Source of the DNA: a virus | DNA length: 63,534 bases | Strand: one strand, 5' to 3' | IMG/VR virus record: IMGVR_UViG_3300033142_001028 | Location: 1-63,534 of that record | In this document: positions 1 through 7,907 of the stretch, piece by piece | Layout: each line of letters begins with the position of its first letter | Numbering within the stretch: the first letter of the stretch is position 1 | Program-made: the position numbers and the translations under genes | The notes under the pieces: generated by a model | What the model was told of the DNA's origin: nothing | Database searches by the model: none | The model's input: only the letters and a program-made list of their open reading frames with translations

Positions 1-111
1 GCGGCAAATTGGAAGGCGAACAGGCTAGCAAAATGCAGCCTAGCAGTAAAAGAAAACGTAAAAAACAAATTTGTTCGCAGACTTAAAGGCGGAGATGAAG
101 AATATGTCTAA
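1..111 (+). CDS. C-terminal end of a small protein with the F-x3-L-x-G tail (partial)
   Basis: Frame 1 is open from the first base to a TAA at 109-111, giving a 36-residue C-terminal piece. It ends in NKFVRRLKGGDEEYV, which carries the F-x-x-x-L-x-G motif found at the end of many other small proteins in this window. The next gene starts inside it (ATG at 104), an overlap of 8 bases. No function is recognised. The start lies outside the window. Confidence 0.6.
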   Translation, partial: AANWKANRLAKCSLAVKENVKNKFVRRLKGGDEEYV

Positions 112-373
112 AGAAGAAAATCTTTTAGGAAAACGTGACGAATTTGATATTGAGGCTGCTGTCGAGTACATGCAGCATTATTGGAAAACGTATCCAAAAC
201 AACCTGGATACGAGAATTATAGCGAAAACATGTTTCTGCGCGATGCATTGTACGGAGTCGGAGTCGCAATCGACAATGACAAATACAGCATGGGAAATGG
301 TTTCATCGTATTTATTAAGGATCTCGCAAAGCGAGTTTTCACCGACACATTAAAAGGCAAACGAATATTATAA
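104..373 (+). CDS. Small unknown protein with F-x3-L-x-G C-terminal tail
   Basis: This 89-residue protein starts at ATG 104, chosen because GGAG at 91-94 lies nine bases upstream and because the start overlaps the end of the preceding gene. An earlier TTG at 71 has no ribosome binding site. The body is acidic and rich in aromatic residues with no recognised domain. The last residues read KRVFTDTLKGKRIL, another copy of the recurrent tail motif. The next gene overlaps by one base (TAATG). Confidence 0.65.
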   Translation: MSKEENLLGKRDEFDIEAAVEYMQHYWKTYPKQPGYENYSENMFLRDALYGVGVAIDNDKYSMGNGFIVFIKDLAKRVFTDTLKGKRIL

Positions 374-579
374 TGAAAAACAAATTCGGAAACTCAACCT
401 ATTTGTTCACGCGCAAGTACAAGCGACGAGGATCATTTGGTATGAGAATTAAACGAGCATGGACAGTAACACAAGGATCCGTTGCTGTAGACCACTTTGA
501 GTTGAGTTGCCCTGGATATGAACTTACTTCCGAGGGTCCAGTTATTATTGGCAAACGCAAAAACGAGGTTGTAGAATGA
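373..579 (+). CDS. Small basic unknown protein
   Basis: A 68-residue protein starting at the TAATG junction with the previous gene. The N-terminal half is strongly basic (TRKYKRRGSFGMRIKR) and the C-terminal half is mixed. No known domain is recognised. The overlap at both ends (TAATG at the start, ATGA at the stop) supports it as part of a translationally coupled string of small genes. Confidence 0.5.
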   Translation: MKNKFGNSTYLFTRKYKRRGSFGMRIKRAWTVTQGSVAVDHFELSCPGYELTSEGPVIIGKRKNEVVE

Positions 580-686
580 ACTGGTTCGGCATAGCAATAT
601 TTTTCTTAGTCGTTATATTTCCTTCGGTTGTATGGACGTTAGCTTTTTACAGTGCAATCGCTGGAAGACTTCCGTGGCAGAAATGA
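576..686 (+). CDS. Tiny single-span membrane protein
   Basis: A 36-residue reading frame starts at ATG 576, overlapping the previous stop as ATGA. After MNWFG there is a run of about 22 hydrophobic residues (IAIFFLVVIFPSVVWTLAFY), then a short basic end. This is the pattern of a small inner-membrane peptide. Function is unknown; its position next to a lipoprotein gene hints at an envelope role, which is inference. Confidence 0.45.
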   Translation: MNWFGIAIFFLVVIFPSVVWTLAFYSAIAGRLPWQK

Positions 687-697
687 GGTTGCTGACA

Positions 698-964
698 ATG
701 CGTAACTATGTTATACTGCTAATATTGATCGCACTGACTGGGTGCGCAAGTACACAAGAAGTGGTCAATACGATACCGAGTGCGGCTGGCACGATAGCAG
801 CAGCAGCAATTTTTGGCGGTGAAGTTAGTATGAATCCTGATCCTGTTGACTACATCAAGCAAGACATTAACAGAGAAGGACGCATTATATATGGCGATGT
901 ACGACGCAATACCAAAGATATTATCGCCAATAGTATTAGGAAATTGTTTGAACCAACTAAATAA
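698..964 (+). CDS. Small lipoprotein
   Basis: An 88-residue protein. The start at 698 is chosen because GAGG at 685-688 lies nine bases upstream and because it yields a clean signal peptide, MRNYVILLILIALTGC. LTGC is a lipobox, so the mature N-terminal Cys should be lipidated. The rest has a small alanine-rich stretch and a polar C-terminus. It may be an outer-membrane lipoprotein of the lysis or superinfection type; no specific family is recognised. Confidence 0.6.
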   Translation: MRNYVILLILIALTGCASTQEVVNTIPSAAGTIAAAAIFGGEVSMNPDPVDYIKQDINREGRIIYGDVRRNTKDIIANSIRKLFEPTK

Positions 965-991
965 TAATGTGTATATAATAAAAAGGAAGAT

Positions 992-1306
992 ATGGACAAC
1001 GAGCGTACTAGAGAATTGGATTTTATGATGAGAACTGGAGTTCCGATTCCAGTTACAGATTCACGCGCAGAGGAAAGGTTCCAAACAATATACTACGACG
1101 ATTTCTACACAGTTTCAGAATTGGTCGAAGAAGGTCACATAGAATATGTCGGGCATCAAAAGGAATATGTTTGCTTACGACCGATGTCTAATTTTAAGGT
1201 ATATATTGCAGGCGATGTGCGAGAATTGCAAAGTGGCGAGATAGTAACAATGTCGCTAACTGAGAACGGGCGGGACGAATTTAATACGTGGCTTGATGCA
1301 CAATAG
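992..1306 (+). CDS. Unknown small acidic protein
   Basis: A 104-residue protein with AAGGAAG just upstream of the ATG. It is acidic, contains no Cys cluster and no membrane segment, and resembles no family I recognise. A TATAAT-like sequence at 974-979 precedes it, but no -35 box sits at the right distance, so I do not call a promoter. Confidence 0.5.
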   Translation: MDNERTRELDFMMRTGVPIPVTDSRAEERFQTIYYDDFYTVSELVEEGHIEYVGHQKEYVCLRPMSNFKVYIAGDVRELQSGEIVTMSLTENGRDEFNTWLDAQ

Positions 1307-1343
1307 CAAGCTAATTTGACACATATACAGAAGGATTCAAAAC

Positions 1344-1586
1344 GTGACTGAGCATATCCTAGCGCAGGTAAAGGAAGATGTCGAATTTCTGTTGGAGTTC
1401 ATGCCAGCAAAAGATCCATCGCAAGTCGCAGAAGGGCTCGCGTCTATGTTTTATGTTACTGGAACATACGAAGGTGACGTAAAACTTGCAGGACGAGTGC
1501 GGGACATTCGTGAACGATATGAAATCGTTGCACAGAATGATGAGGAAGAAGATTTTGGAGAAGCTGGTAATTTACCTGATAAATAA
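1344..1586 (+). CDS. Unknown small acidic protein, GTG start
   Basis: An 80-residue acidic protein. Translation starts at GTG 1344, preceded by AGAAGG at 1329-1334. The sequence is largely helical in appearance with an acidic C-terminus (NDEEEDFGEAG). No family is recognised. Its stop codon lies inside the inverted repeat GATAAATAATTTATC (1578-1592). Confidence 0.5.
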   Translation: MTEHILAQVKEDVEFLLEFMPAKDPSQVAEGLASMFYVTGTYEGDVKLAGRVRDIRERYEIVAQNDEEEDFGEAGNLPDK

Positions 1587-1636
1587 TTTATCATTGAACA
1601 ATACCTGTATTTCAAAACAACGTATTTAATTTTCGT

Positions 1637-1645
1637 GATAAATAA
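1637..1645 (+). promoter_or_regulatory. T4-like late promoter box GATAAATAA
   Basis: GATAAATAA lies 26 bases before the ATG of a virion-type gene. The box and its spacing match those at 14182, 20375, 24410, 27604 and 49234. T4 late promoters consist of TATAAATA alone, so this is read as the phage's own late box. No -35 element is visible. Confidence 0.55.
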
Positions 1646-1671
1646 ATGTATACTTAACTAAGGATACATTT

Positions 1672-2196
1672 ATGAACGACGAAGATTTTGAGCAATTTAT
1701 TACGCTCCTCGACGCTGCAATCGCAAGCGACGATCCCAAAATACAAAAAGCATTGAAGAAATTCGTATTTCTTATCAGACTAAACCTGTCTGACGAGGAT
1801 TGCAAGCCAGGCCCATTTACTAAAATGATGGAAACTATTGACGACCTACAACGTAGAGTCGCAGCAGTCGAAGGTCAAGGGCAAACATGGCCGCAAGCAC
1901 AGCCATATCTCGGTAGTGGTGGAACTTCTGTAGACCCATTTACACACTGGTACAATAACGGCACAAACACATTTACTGCTACTAATGCAGTATCAGCGGT
2001 GACTATTCCAGCGACAACTGCCACTACAACAGGCAGCGTTACATTATCAGGCGGAACATCTTGCACAGGCTTTGCGGGTAATACACATCCAGGAAACACA
2101 ACTACATTCACTTCTCCTATATATGAAGTAGATTCTGGTTCGAAAATCAAGGATGACATCAAGGCCAAACTTACGCAACTTGCAAAAGCAGCGTAA
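1672..2196 (+). CDS. Putative virion structural protein
   Basis: A 174-residue protein behind a late promoter box. Residues 1-65 are acidic and helical. Residues 75-160 are rich in Thr, Ser, Gly and Asn with beta-prone repeats, as in fibre or baseplate-decoration proteins. The end is a short lysine-rich helix. No specific T4 homologue is recognised, so a structural role is inferred from composition and promoter. An HNH endonuclease gene follows after 10 bases. Confidence 0.5.
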   Translation: MNDEDFEQFITLLDAAIASDDPKIQKALKKFVFLIRLNLSDEDCKPGPFTKMMETIDDLQRRVAAVEGQGQTWPQAQPYLGSGGTSVDPFTHWYNNGTNTFTATNAVSAVTIPATTATTTGSVTLSGGTSCTGFAGNTHPGNTTTFTSPIYEVDSGSKIKDDIKAKLTQLAKAA

Positions 2197-2206
2197 AGGT
2201 GCTATA

Positions 2207-2668
2207 ATGGATGATACGAAGGAATGCTTAACGTGCGAGGAAGAAAAACCCCTTACGGATTTTTACACCCTCAAAAATAAAAGCAGGATGACAGCACAAT
2301 TATCTTCGTATTGTAGACTATGTTCAAGAATAAGAGCATACACAGTTAAGCGTGAATTAACTGATAACAATTTTCAGAAATTATGGGAATATTTTACAAA
2401 AAATCCTTGCGTAGACTGCGGAGAAGATAACCCCATTGTATTGAGTCTAGATCACATTAGGCCAGGAAAATCTGCAAGCATAAGTGATTTATGTGGCAGA
2501 GTTGACTGGAGCAAAGTTGAAAATGAATTAACTTTATGCGAATCTCGATGTCATAATTGTCACGCAATAAAAACAGCAGCAAGCAGAGACCACTACAAAA
2601 CAGAAGAATTACGAACATATTTGAATAAGTGGGAATTAAATGAGCAAGCTTATGAGGAGTATAAGTAG
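2207..2668 (+). CDS. HNH endonuclease (homing type)
   Basis: A 153-residue protein. The start at 2207 follows AAAGG at 2195-2199. An N-terminal treble-clef-like Cys pair pattern (CLTCEEEKP, then YCRLC) is followed by CVDCG, LSLDHIRPG and CHNCHAIKT, a typical zinc-supported HNH nuclease core with the catalytic DH. It sits between a structural gene and a conserved gene, as free-standing homing endonucleases of T4-like phages do. It probably cuts DNA of related phages lacking it; target unknown. Confidence 0.8.
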   Translation: MDDTKECLTCEEEKPLTDFYTLKNKSRMTAQLSSYCRLCSRIRAYTVKRELTDNNFQKLWEYFTKNPCVDCGEDNPIVLSLDHIRPGKSASISDLCGRVDWSKVENELTLCESRCHNCHAIKTAASRDHYKTEELRTYLNKWELNEQAYEEYK

Positions 2669-2973
2669 TGGATCATCCATTTATTGATGCTAGAGAACTG
2701 ACAAGCGAAGAATTGCAGCAACGCATACAAAAATTGCAAAATATTTTGTATAAAGAAACAACGTTTGGTCATGCTGGTATGGTAGATAGTATACGGGATC
2801 AACTTATCGTTTACGAACAAGAATTTTCAGAACGTATATACTTGCAACGGGTCGAGGAGTTTGAAAAGAAATTTCCTGATGAAACTATTGAAATAGGAGT
2901 CATTGAGACAATAGAAAAAGTGGATCCCGATGCAAATATTGAGATTCCAGTGAAAAGGCAAAAAGATTTATAA
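2668..2973 (+). CDS. Conserved-type small helical phage protein
   Basis: A 101-residue protein. Translation starts at GTG 2668, overlapping the previous stop by one base, with GAGGAG at 2654-2659. It is predominantly helical with coiled-coil character at residues 10-65 and an acidic C-terminus. The gene heads a run of overlapping genes (2668-5319) that looks like a conserved block of marine T4-like phages. Function unknown. Confidence 0.55.
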   Translation: MDHPFIDARELTSEELQQRIQKLQNILYKETTFGHAGMVDSIRDQLIVYEQEFSERIYLQRVEEFEKKFPDETIEIGVIETIEKVDPDANIEIPVKRQKDL

Positions 2974-3653
2974 TGGAATTTCCAACACCTGAACATAATT
3001 CATTTATTATTATACCACATAAATTTGCAGCAACAAGAATTTATGAAGAAAAAGAAGGAACTTCACAAATTTCTTCTACGACAATAACATTAAACATTTC
3101 TTGTGCGCCGATAGACGATGGAATACTAACTCCCGATGAAATGGGAACAAAAGCAATGATAGGATTTCAACGACTTAAAGTTTGGCTTGAGGGCATTTTA
3201 GAATACATCATATTGATTGATAAAGATTCGCCTTTGCTAGATATTATGCTAGATAAAACAGACAATCATGTTATGGTAATCCCAGGAAAACCTGATGATG
3301 CGTTACTAGCAGTATTATTACATTCAAAAATTAGTGCTATTACAGAAGAATTATTAGAAATTTATTCAATAGTGTTACAAGCTACAGACACGAATCAAGT
3401 TGAAAGAATATACCGATGTCCAGATAAACAGTATCCACTACCTGGAATTGAATATTTCGGAAAGGAAACAGCACACGATGTTCCGTGGTGGGAACGACCT
3501 ACTATTGATGTGTGTGATTTTGAGAAGACAGACGATGAGGAAAAAATGATCTGGTACAATACAGATCCTCTTGCTGATATAGGAAAAGAATTTTTGACAA
3601 ATGACACAGAGGCAGATATAATAGTGTTTGACGCATGGAAAAAGAACAAGTAA
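2973..3653 (+). CDS. Unknown phage protein, 226 residues
   Basis: The protein starts at the TAATG junction with the previous gene and its end overlaps the next gene by 19 bases. It is acidic and mixed alpha/beta with no signal peptide or membrane segment. I do not recognise a domain. The C-terminal part contains several Trp and Asp residues (DVPWWERP). Its neighbours suggest a conserved structural or assembly-related block, but this is inference. Confidence 0.55.
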   Translation: MEFPTPEHNSFIIIPHKFAATRIYEEKEGTSQISSTTITLNISCAPIDDGILTPDEMGTKAMIGFQRLKVWLEGILEYIILIDKDSPLLDIMLDKTDNHVMVIPGKPDDALLAVLLHSKISAITEELLEIYSIVLQATDTNQVERIYRCPDKQYPLPGIEYFGKETAHDVPWWERPTIDVCDFEKTDDEEKMIWYNTDPLADIGKEFLTNDTEADIIVFDAWKKNK

Positions 3654-4165
3654 AAACAGACAAATACGGCAATGCTTTGCTAACTATAGAAGACGGCAAA
3701 AAGGCATTGTTGCATGGCATGGATATAGATTTCGCTATCTTCGATAACGTACAAGAAGTGAATAACTTCAATCGTAATAGCGAACAAATATTAGGCTATG
3801 AAACAAACATACGTAATCCAATGTCAAATGATATGGATTTACAGGTATATCACGATATTTGCGCAGCAGATTGGGACATACCTAAAATGTATAAAGAGAT
3901 TGATGCAAAAGAATTTTTGCTAATGTTATGTGATACAACAACTGAACGTAAAAGAGTGGAAACAGAATATAAGATGTTCGAAGAACGAGAACTTATTCCA
4001 CTGTTACAATTTCTGATTTTCATTGTTGATTACATGCGTAAATACAAAATAGTGTGGGGCGTAGGGCGTGGCTCAAGTGTTGCATCATACTGTTTATATT
4101 TGCTAGGAGTACATAAAGTGGACAGCATAAAATATGATCTGCCCATTGAGGAATTTTTGAAGTAA
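3635..4165 (+). CDS. DnaE (Pol III alpha)-like palm fragment, non-catalytic
   Basis: A 176-residue protein whose last 45 residues resemble bacterial DNA polymerase III alpha around the GRGS motif: VGRGSSVASY, then YLLGVHKVDSIKYDL and EEFLK. In DnaE this region leads directly into PDFDxDF, which holds catalytic aspartates; here the protein stops exactly before it, so it cannot be a polymerase. The rest (residues 30-130) could match the preceding DnaE helices. This phage has its own family B polymerase, so the fragment must do something else. Similar short proteins occur, from memory, in T4-like cyanophages. Confidence 0.65.
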   Translation: MEKEQVKTDKYGNALLTIEDGKKALLHGMDIDFAIFDNVQEVNNFNRNSEQILGYETNIRNPMSNDMDLQVYHDICAADWDIPKMYKEIDAKEFLLMLCDTTTERKRVETEYKMFEERELIPLLQFLIFIVDYMRKYKIVWGVGRGSSVASYCLYLLGVHKVDSIKYDLPIEEFLK

Positions 4166-4611
4166 TGGCTAAACGAACATATAGAAGCGCGAAAGGCAAA
4201 GTCGTAGACATGGAAGCTATGCGTGTCGCGAATGAAAAGACAATTGCTGCAGGCAATATGAAAGTCAATGCAAAGGGTGATCGTATTGAGGGCGGGAAAG
4301 TTGTACAAACTGCTAAAGAACGTGTAAAGCCAAGCTATACAACAGTTACACAGACCGCAAAAGTGAGTATGAAAAAGCCACTATCTAGATCAGATGCAGA
4401 CGAAGTTTCTCCTAAGCCAAAGAAAGCACATGAGCCTATGAAAGCTGAAATGACTACAGAAACAGTCAAAAAACGCGACGACGGATCACAATATATAGAA
4501 GTGATTAGTCCTGATGGTGATATTGAAGTAAAAGATGTTGATCCGAAACCAGACAAAAAGAAAACAGTTAAAAAGAAAACAGCTAAAAAGACTAAACGAC
4601 CACTCGTATGA
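4165..4611 (+). CDS. Lysine-rich conserved phage protein
   Basis: A 148-residue very basic protein. The N-terminal region (MAKRTYRSAKGKVVDMEAM, then NMKVNAKGD) looks like a family I associate with marine T4-like phages. The tail is a lysine/threonine-rich, probably disordered segment (KKKTVKKKTAKKTKRP). It may bind nucleic acid or the capsid interior. Function is not known. It overlaps the previous gene by one base and the next by four. Confidence 0.55.
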   Translation: MAKRTYRSAKGKVVDMEAMRVANEKTIAAGNMKVNAKGDRIEGGKVVQTAKERVKPSYTTVTQTAKVSMKKPLSRSDADEVSPKPKKAHEPMKAEMTTETVKKRDDGSQYIEVISPDGDIEVKDVDPKPDKKKTVKKKTAKKTKRPLV

Positions 4612-4871
4612 CTACAGAAGAATTAGAAAGTAAAGAAGCGTTTGTAAAACGTTTAGACGGCACATTCGAGAAATTCGAGTCAATTGTATTAATGCGTGAC
4701 GATTTATACAAGATGCAAGAAATGGTTGAACGTATGGAAACTTCAGGTTTGCGGCGCGAAACAATAGTCTTGCTACTACACGACCACACAAAACTCCCAA
4801 AGGGAACAATCAAAAAAGTATTAAATGGACTCAAAGAGATTCCACTAAAATACTTTAAGGAAGAAAAATAA
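4608..4871 (+). CDS. Small helical protein with N-terminal F-x3-L-x-G motif
   Basis: An 87-residue protein starting as ATGA over the previous stop. Near the N-terminus it has KEAFVKRLDG, the recurrent F-x-x-x-L-x-G motif. Residues 30-80 form helices resembling a helix-turn-helix (GLRRETIVLLLHDH, then LPKGTIKKVLNGL), so DNA binding is possible. No named family is recognised. Confidence 0.5.
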   Translation: MTTEELESKEAFVKRLDGTFEKFESIVLMRDDLYKMQEMVERMETSGLRRETIVLLLHDHTKLPKGTIKKVLNGLKEIPLKYFKEEK

Positions 4872-4993
4872 TGAGTAACTCAGAAGTACAACAAGAAGGT
4901 AACGTATTTTATGTTGATACTGGCGATCTATCTGTAGAAGAAATTAAAACTTTCCTCAAAGAATTTGCCAAAACACGCAAGGAAGAAAAATGA
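4871..4993 (+). CDS. 40-residue protein resembling a portal-protein segment
   Basis: A short frame bounded by TAATG at its start and ATGA at its end. Residues 11-37 (NVFYVDTGDLS, then a charged helix) resemble, from memory, the VFYIDVGNLP region of T4-type gp20 portal proteins. It is far too short to be a portal. It may be a decoy, a remnant or chance similarity. The tight coupling to both neighbours argues that it is translated. Confidence 0.45.
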   Translation: MSNSEVQQEGNVFYVDTGDLSVEEIKTFLKEFAKTRKEEK

Positions 4994-5319
4994 AACTCCG
5001 CGCACTAACTAATAAAATTTTATGCAACTATATTGAAAAGGGCCAGCAAACAACCGTAGGCGGAATCGTTCTTATGGATGATGATAACAGTGAAAGTGGT
5101 ATACGCCCTCGATGGATGCAAGTATATTCAGTTGGTCCCGAAGTAAAAAGTGTTACTGAAGGACAGTGGGTTATGGTAGAACACGGTCGTTGGACACATG
5201 GCATGACAATGCGTGACGAAAACGATGAAGAATTTACTTTGTGGGGTGCAGAAGAGGAAGCAATTCTCTTAGTAGCCGACGAAGAACCTAACACAGAGAG
5301 ATCCGTATCTTCTGCTTGA
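4990..5319 (+). CDS. GroES-like co-chaperonin
   Basis: A 109-residue protein. The N-terminal pattern (RALTNKILCNYIEKG, TTVGGIVLMDD) and central pattern (QVYSVGPEVKSVTEGQWVMVEHGRW) fit the Cpn10/GroES beta-barrel with its mobile loop between them. T4-like phages often carry such a protein (gp31 in T4) to redirect host GroEL to capsid protein folding. The segment after residue 70 is atypical, and the C-terminus is an acidic extension. The downstream promoter overlaps its last codons. Confidence 0.6.
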   Translation: MKLRALTNKILCNYIEKGQQTTVGGIVLMDDDNSESGIRPRWMQVYSVGPEVKSVTEGQWVMVEHGRWTHGMTMRDENDEEFTLWGAEEEAILLVADEEPNTERSVSSA

Positions 5320-5344
5320 CGCTCAATCGGCATTGTGTTATAAT
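5316..5344 (+). promoter_or_regulatory. Sigma70-like promoter for the clamp loader
   Basis: TTGACG at 5316-5321 and TATAAT at 5339-5344 are separated by exactly 17 bases. The promoter begins over the stop codon of the GroES-like gene and lies 33 bases before the clamp loader ATG. The near-consensus match fits an early promoter read by host RNA polymerase. Confidence 0.8.
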
Positions 5345-5376
5345 GTCCTAATGAATGAAAATAATAAGGGCATAAA

Positions 5377-6300
5377 ATGAAAGAACTCTGGGTAGAAAAA
5401 TACCGACCAACAAAAATAAGCGAGTACGTGTTTCGTGACGCAGCACAAAAAACACAAGTACAAAATTGGATTGATAGCAATGCGATTCCGCATCTATTAT
5501 TTAGTGGTGGGCCAGGAACAGGCAAAACTACTCTTGCGAAACTATTACTGAACGAACTCGGTGTTGATGGCGGTGACGTATTATTCATAAACGCATCTTC
5601 GGAAACAGGCGTAGGTAATATGCGCGAGCGTATTTATAACTTTGCAACGCTAATGCCCTACGGAGATTTTCGTTATGTGCTACTTGACGAAGCAGATTAT
5701 CTGTCACGAAACGCACAAGGAGCATTGCGCGGGGTCATGGAGCAGTTTAGCAACTCTTGTAGATTCATACTAACATGTAACTTTTCGTATAAAATTATCG
5801 AAGCAGTTCATAGTAGGTGTCAAGGTTTTCATATTGAGAAACTTGATAAGGTTGAGTTTACTGCGCGAGTCGCAGAGATACTTATAACTGAAGGGGTCGA
5901 AGTAGACTTAGAAACACTTGATTTATACGTAGCAGCAGAATATCCCGACTTACGCAAATGCATTAATTTGTGCCAGCAGAATTCACAGTCAGGCGCACTC
6001 GTAAAACCTCACAGTGAGGATTTAGGTTCGGCCGACTACAAAGTAGAAATGATTGCATTATTTCGTGATGGCAAAATTGCAGAAGCAAGAAAACTTATTT
6101 GTAAGAACGCGGCTGCAAGCGAATACGAGGCAATATATCGTCACATGTACGAAAATTTAGAGTACTGGGGTGATGACATAGAGATACAGAAACGTGCTGT
6201 GATTGTGATTCGTAATGCACTTGTAAATCATATAGCGATTGCAGATGCAGAAATAAACTTATCTGCATGTTGTATTGAACTAGAATTATTGAGAATGTAA
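5377..6300 (+). CDS. 44: Sliding clamp loader ATPase subunit (T4 gp44-like)
   Basis: A 307-residue AAA+ protein of the RFC-small/DnaX family. Visible motifs are LWVEKYRP at residues 4-11, Walker A GGPGTGKTT at 44-52, Walker B VLLDEAD at 101-107, sensor 1 LTCN at 132-135 and the SRC arginine finger at 146-148. As in T4, it should open the gp45-like clamp (33445) and place it on primed DNA for the polymerase (30437). Length matches T4 gp44. It is the first gene after its own sigma70-like promoter. The usual small partner, gp62, is not obvious in the window. Confidence 0.93.
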   Translation: MKELWVEKYRPTKISEYVFRDAAQKTQVQNWIDSNAIPHLLFSGGPGTGKTTLAKLLLNELGVDGGDVLFINASSETGVGNMRERIYNFATLMPYGDFRYVLLDEADYLSRNAQGALRGVMEQFSNSCRFILTCNFSYKIIEAVHSRCQGFHIEKLDKVEFTARVAEILITEGVEVDLETLDLYVAAEYPDLRKCINLCQQNSQSGALVKPHSEDLGSADYKVEMIALFRDGKIAEARKLICKNAAASEYEAIYRHMYENLEYWGDDIEIQKRAVIVIRNALVNHIAIADAEINLSACCIELELLRM

Positions 6301-6301
6301 A

Positions 6302-6574
6302 ATGACAAAATATAATTGGGATGAAATTTGTGAACTTAGGGATAATCTAGAGAAATACTATAGTCTTGAGTATGATAGTCACACAGAAGCAATGGAAGCA
6401 CTATGTCGGCTATCACAATATCCTGACTATATATCAGAAGAACTCTGGGATGCTGTAGTAATTGCAATGAAAAGTGAATTAAAAAATTACACAGAAAATT
6501 CAAAAATTATAACAACACCTATAATGATTGCAAAAAACCTTGTCGAACTTGAATGGAACCATGAAAATATTTAA
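6302..6574 (+). CDS. Unknown small protein next to the clamp loader
   Basis: A 90-residue acidic, helical protein starting two bases after the clamp loader stop. In T4 the gene after 44 is 62, the small clamp-loader subunit. This protein is about half the length of T4 gp62 and I see no clear similarity, so a gp62 role is only a positional guess. No membrane segment or metal site is seen. Confidence 0.5.
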   Translation: MTKYNWDEICELRDNLEKYYSLEYDSHTEAMEALCRLSQYPDYISEELWDAVVIAMKSELKNYTENSKIITTPIMIAKNLVELEWNHENI

Positions 6575-6914
6575 ATGGAAATTGCCCAAACCGTATGACT
6601 CAAGAGTTATTCCTGAGCATCCAGAAGATGAACCAGAGATTGAGTCTAGTGATCGTTTCGCTAAAAGTGCAACACCAAAGTATACACTTGACTGGTACGT
6701 AAAATGGATTGCTACAATAGTTGTCGTAGCTGCCGTGACTTCTAGAGCAACAGGAATTGAATCATTACGTATTTTTGATTTATGGGGCAGCTTGATCGGT
6801 GCAAGTTTATGGTGGTGGGTATCTTTCGTTTGGCGTGATCGTGCATTGATGGTAGTAAATGGTGTCCTTGGATTTATAGTGATGATCGGATTGATGAACT
6901 ATTACTTCGGATGA
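6561..6914 (+). CDS. Membrane protein with about three spans
   Basis: A 117-residue protein starting at 6561, with its ATG inside the end of the previous gene. An acidic cytoplasmic-looking N-terminus of about 50 residues is followed by hydrophobic segments at roughly 47-65 (WIATIVVVAAVTSRATGI), 72-90 (LWGSLIGASLWWWVSFVW) and 94-114. No family is recognised. It overlaps the next gene by four bases. Confidence 0.5.
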   Translation: MKIFKWKLPKPYDSRVIPEHPEDEPEIESSDRFAKSATPKYTLDWYVKWIATIVVVAAVTSRATGIESLRIFDLWGSLIGASLWWWVSFVWRDRALMVVNGVLGFIVMIGLMNYYFG

Positions 6915-7213
6915 GATATACACTAAAATATATAACACGTAATATGTTTTATTATCCTTGCGATTTTGGTGCTTATAACGATTTCGGAATTGGCCAAAAT
7001 CCAAGTGGATCGTATTTAGTATTGCATTTAACAACAAGGCTAGCAGATGCATTGTTCTATGATACACCCGAAGAAGCTGAGTGCTTATCAGAATTTAATG
7101 TTGTGCATTCTGAGTCAGCAGATGAATTTACTGAGCCAGATTACGGATCGTTTGAATTATTGGGTGTTATAGAAGTTTCTGAAAAGAAAATATTTAAGTT
7201 GAAATTAAAATGA
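6911..7213 (+). CDS. Small unknown protein with degenerate F-x3-L tail
   Basis: A 100-residue protein with Tyr- and Phe-rich N-terminal half and an acidic middle. It ends [10 protein letters not shown], matching the recurrent C-terminal motif but lacking the final Gly. The start forms ATGA with the previous stop, and the end overlaps the start of the uracil-DNA glycosylase gene by four bases, so the two are likely coupled. Confidence 0.55.
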   Translation: MRYTLKYITRNMFYYPCDFGAYNDFGIGQNPSGSYLVLHLTTRLADALFYDTPEEAECLSEFNVVHSESADEFTEPDYGSFELLGVIEVSEKKIFKLKLK

Positions 7214-7851
7214 ATTGGACTGATTTGGAATTTTTCAAAGGCGGTGACAAAGTTGTTGCTGACAAACTTGCAGAAGATATTAATGCAGGCAAGTCTATCT
7301 GTCCGCCTATTCATCAAATCATGCGCGCCCTTGACATTACACATTTCGAAGATGTCAAGGTTGTTATTCTAGGCCAAGATCCTTATCCAACTGCAGGTCA
7401 TGCTAATGGTCTTGCGTTTTCAGTTAACGCTTGTGTGCAACCATTACCAAAATCATTAAAAAATATTTATAAAGAACTAGAAGATGATTTAGGATACAAG
7501 CGGGCAAGCGGCAGTTTACGTGATTGGGCAGAACAAGGGGTACTATTATTAAACACTGTATTGACTGTTGAAGAAGGTTGTGCAGGCTCACATCAAGGAA
7601 TAGGATGGGAAACACTGACAGATGAAGCGATACAGATGTTGAGCGACAAACGAGAAAATATTGTATTTATTCTCTGGGGCAAAAAAGCACAAACGAAAAT
7701 TCCACTGATAAATAAAAACAAACACCGCATTATTACTTCTCCACATCCGTCTCCACTATCTGCTTATCGAGGATTTTTCGGAAGTAAGCCGTTTAGTCAG
7801 GCAAACGATTATTTGTATAAAAATCGTAAAGTGGTAATTGATTGGCGTTAG
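7210..7851 (+). CDS. ung: Uracil-DNA glycosylase (family 1)
   Basis: A 213-residue protein with all the main family 1 UDG motifs: the water-activating loop GQDPYPTAG at 55-63 with catalytic Asp, [12 protein letters not shown] in the middle, and HPSPLS with catalytic His at about 179-184. It removes uracil from DNA to start base-excision repair. Length is close to E. coli Ung (229). Its presence implies that this phage keeps uracil out of its DNA. It ends just before a sigma70-like promoter. Confidence 0.95.
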   Translation: MNWTDLEFFKGGDKVVADKLAEDINAGKSICPPIHQIMRALDITHFEDVKVVILGQDPYPTAGHANGLAFSVNACVQPLPKSLKNIYKELEDDLGYKRASGSLRDWAEQGVLLLNTVLTVEEGCAGSHQGIGWETLTDEAIQMLSDKRENIVFILWGKKAQTKIPLINKNKHRIITSPHPSPLSAYRGFFGSKPFSQANDYLYKNRKVVIDWR

Positions 7852-7854
7852 TGC

Positions 7855-7883
7855 TTGACAAATAAACGGTTGTACGCTATACT
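7855..7883 (+). promoter_or_regulatory. Sigma70-like promoter
   Basis: TTGACA at 7855-7860 and TATACT at 7878-7883, spacer 17 bases, 24 bases before the ATG at 7908. AAAGGAA gives a good ribosome binding site for the first gene. Confidence 0.8.
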
Positions 7884-7907
7884 GTTAAACTAATTAAAGG
7901 AATCTCA

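Noticed and set aside
1316-1344. TTGACA at 1316-1321 before the gene at 1344
   Set aside because: No -10 sequence lies at 16-18 bases, and the gene start would fall inside the promoter.
1578-1592. Perfect inverted repeat GATAAATAATTTATC
   Set aside because: It contains a stop codon and half of it looks like a late box, but the box at 1637 is better placed; AT-rich chance palindromes are expected.
5028-5588. 186-codon minus-strand frame across a promoter and the clamp loader start
   Set aside because: It runs antisense through two well-supported plus-strand genes and the sigma70-like promoter.
6302-6574. Calling this gene the small clamp-loader subunit gp62
   Set aside because: The position fits, but the protein is about half the expected length and shows no visible gp62 similarity.
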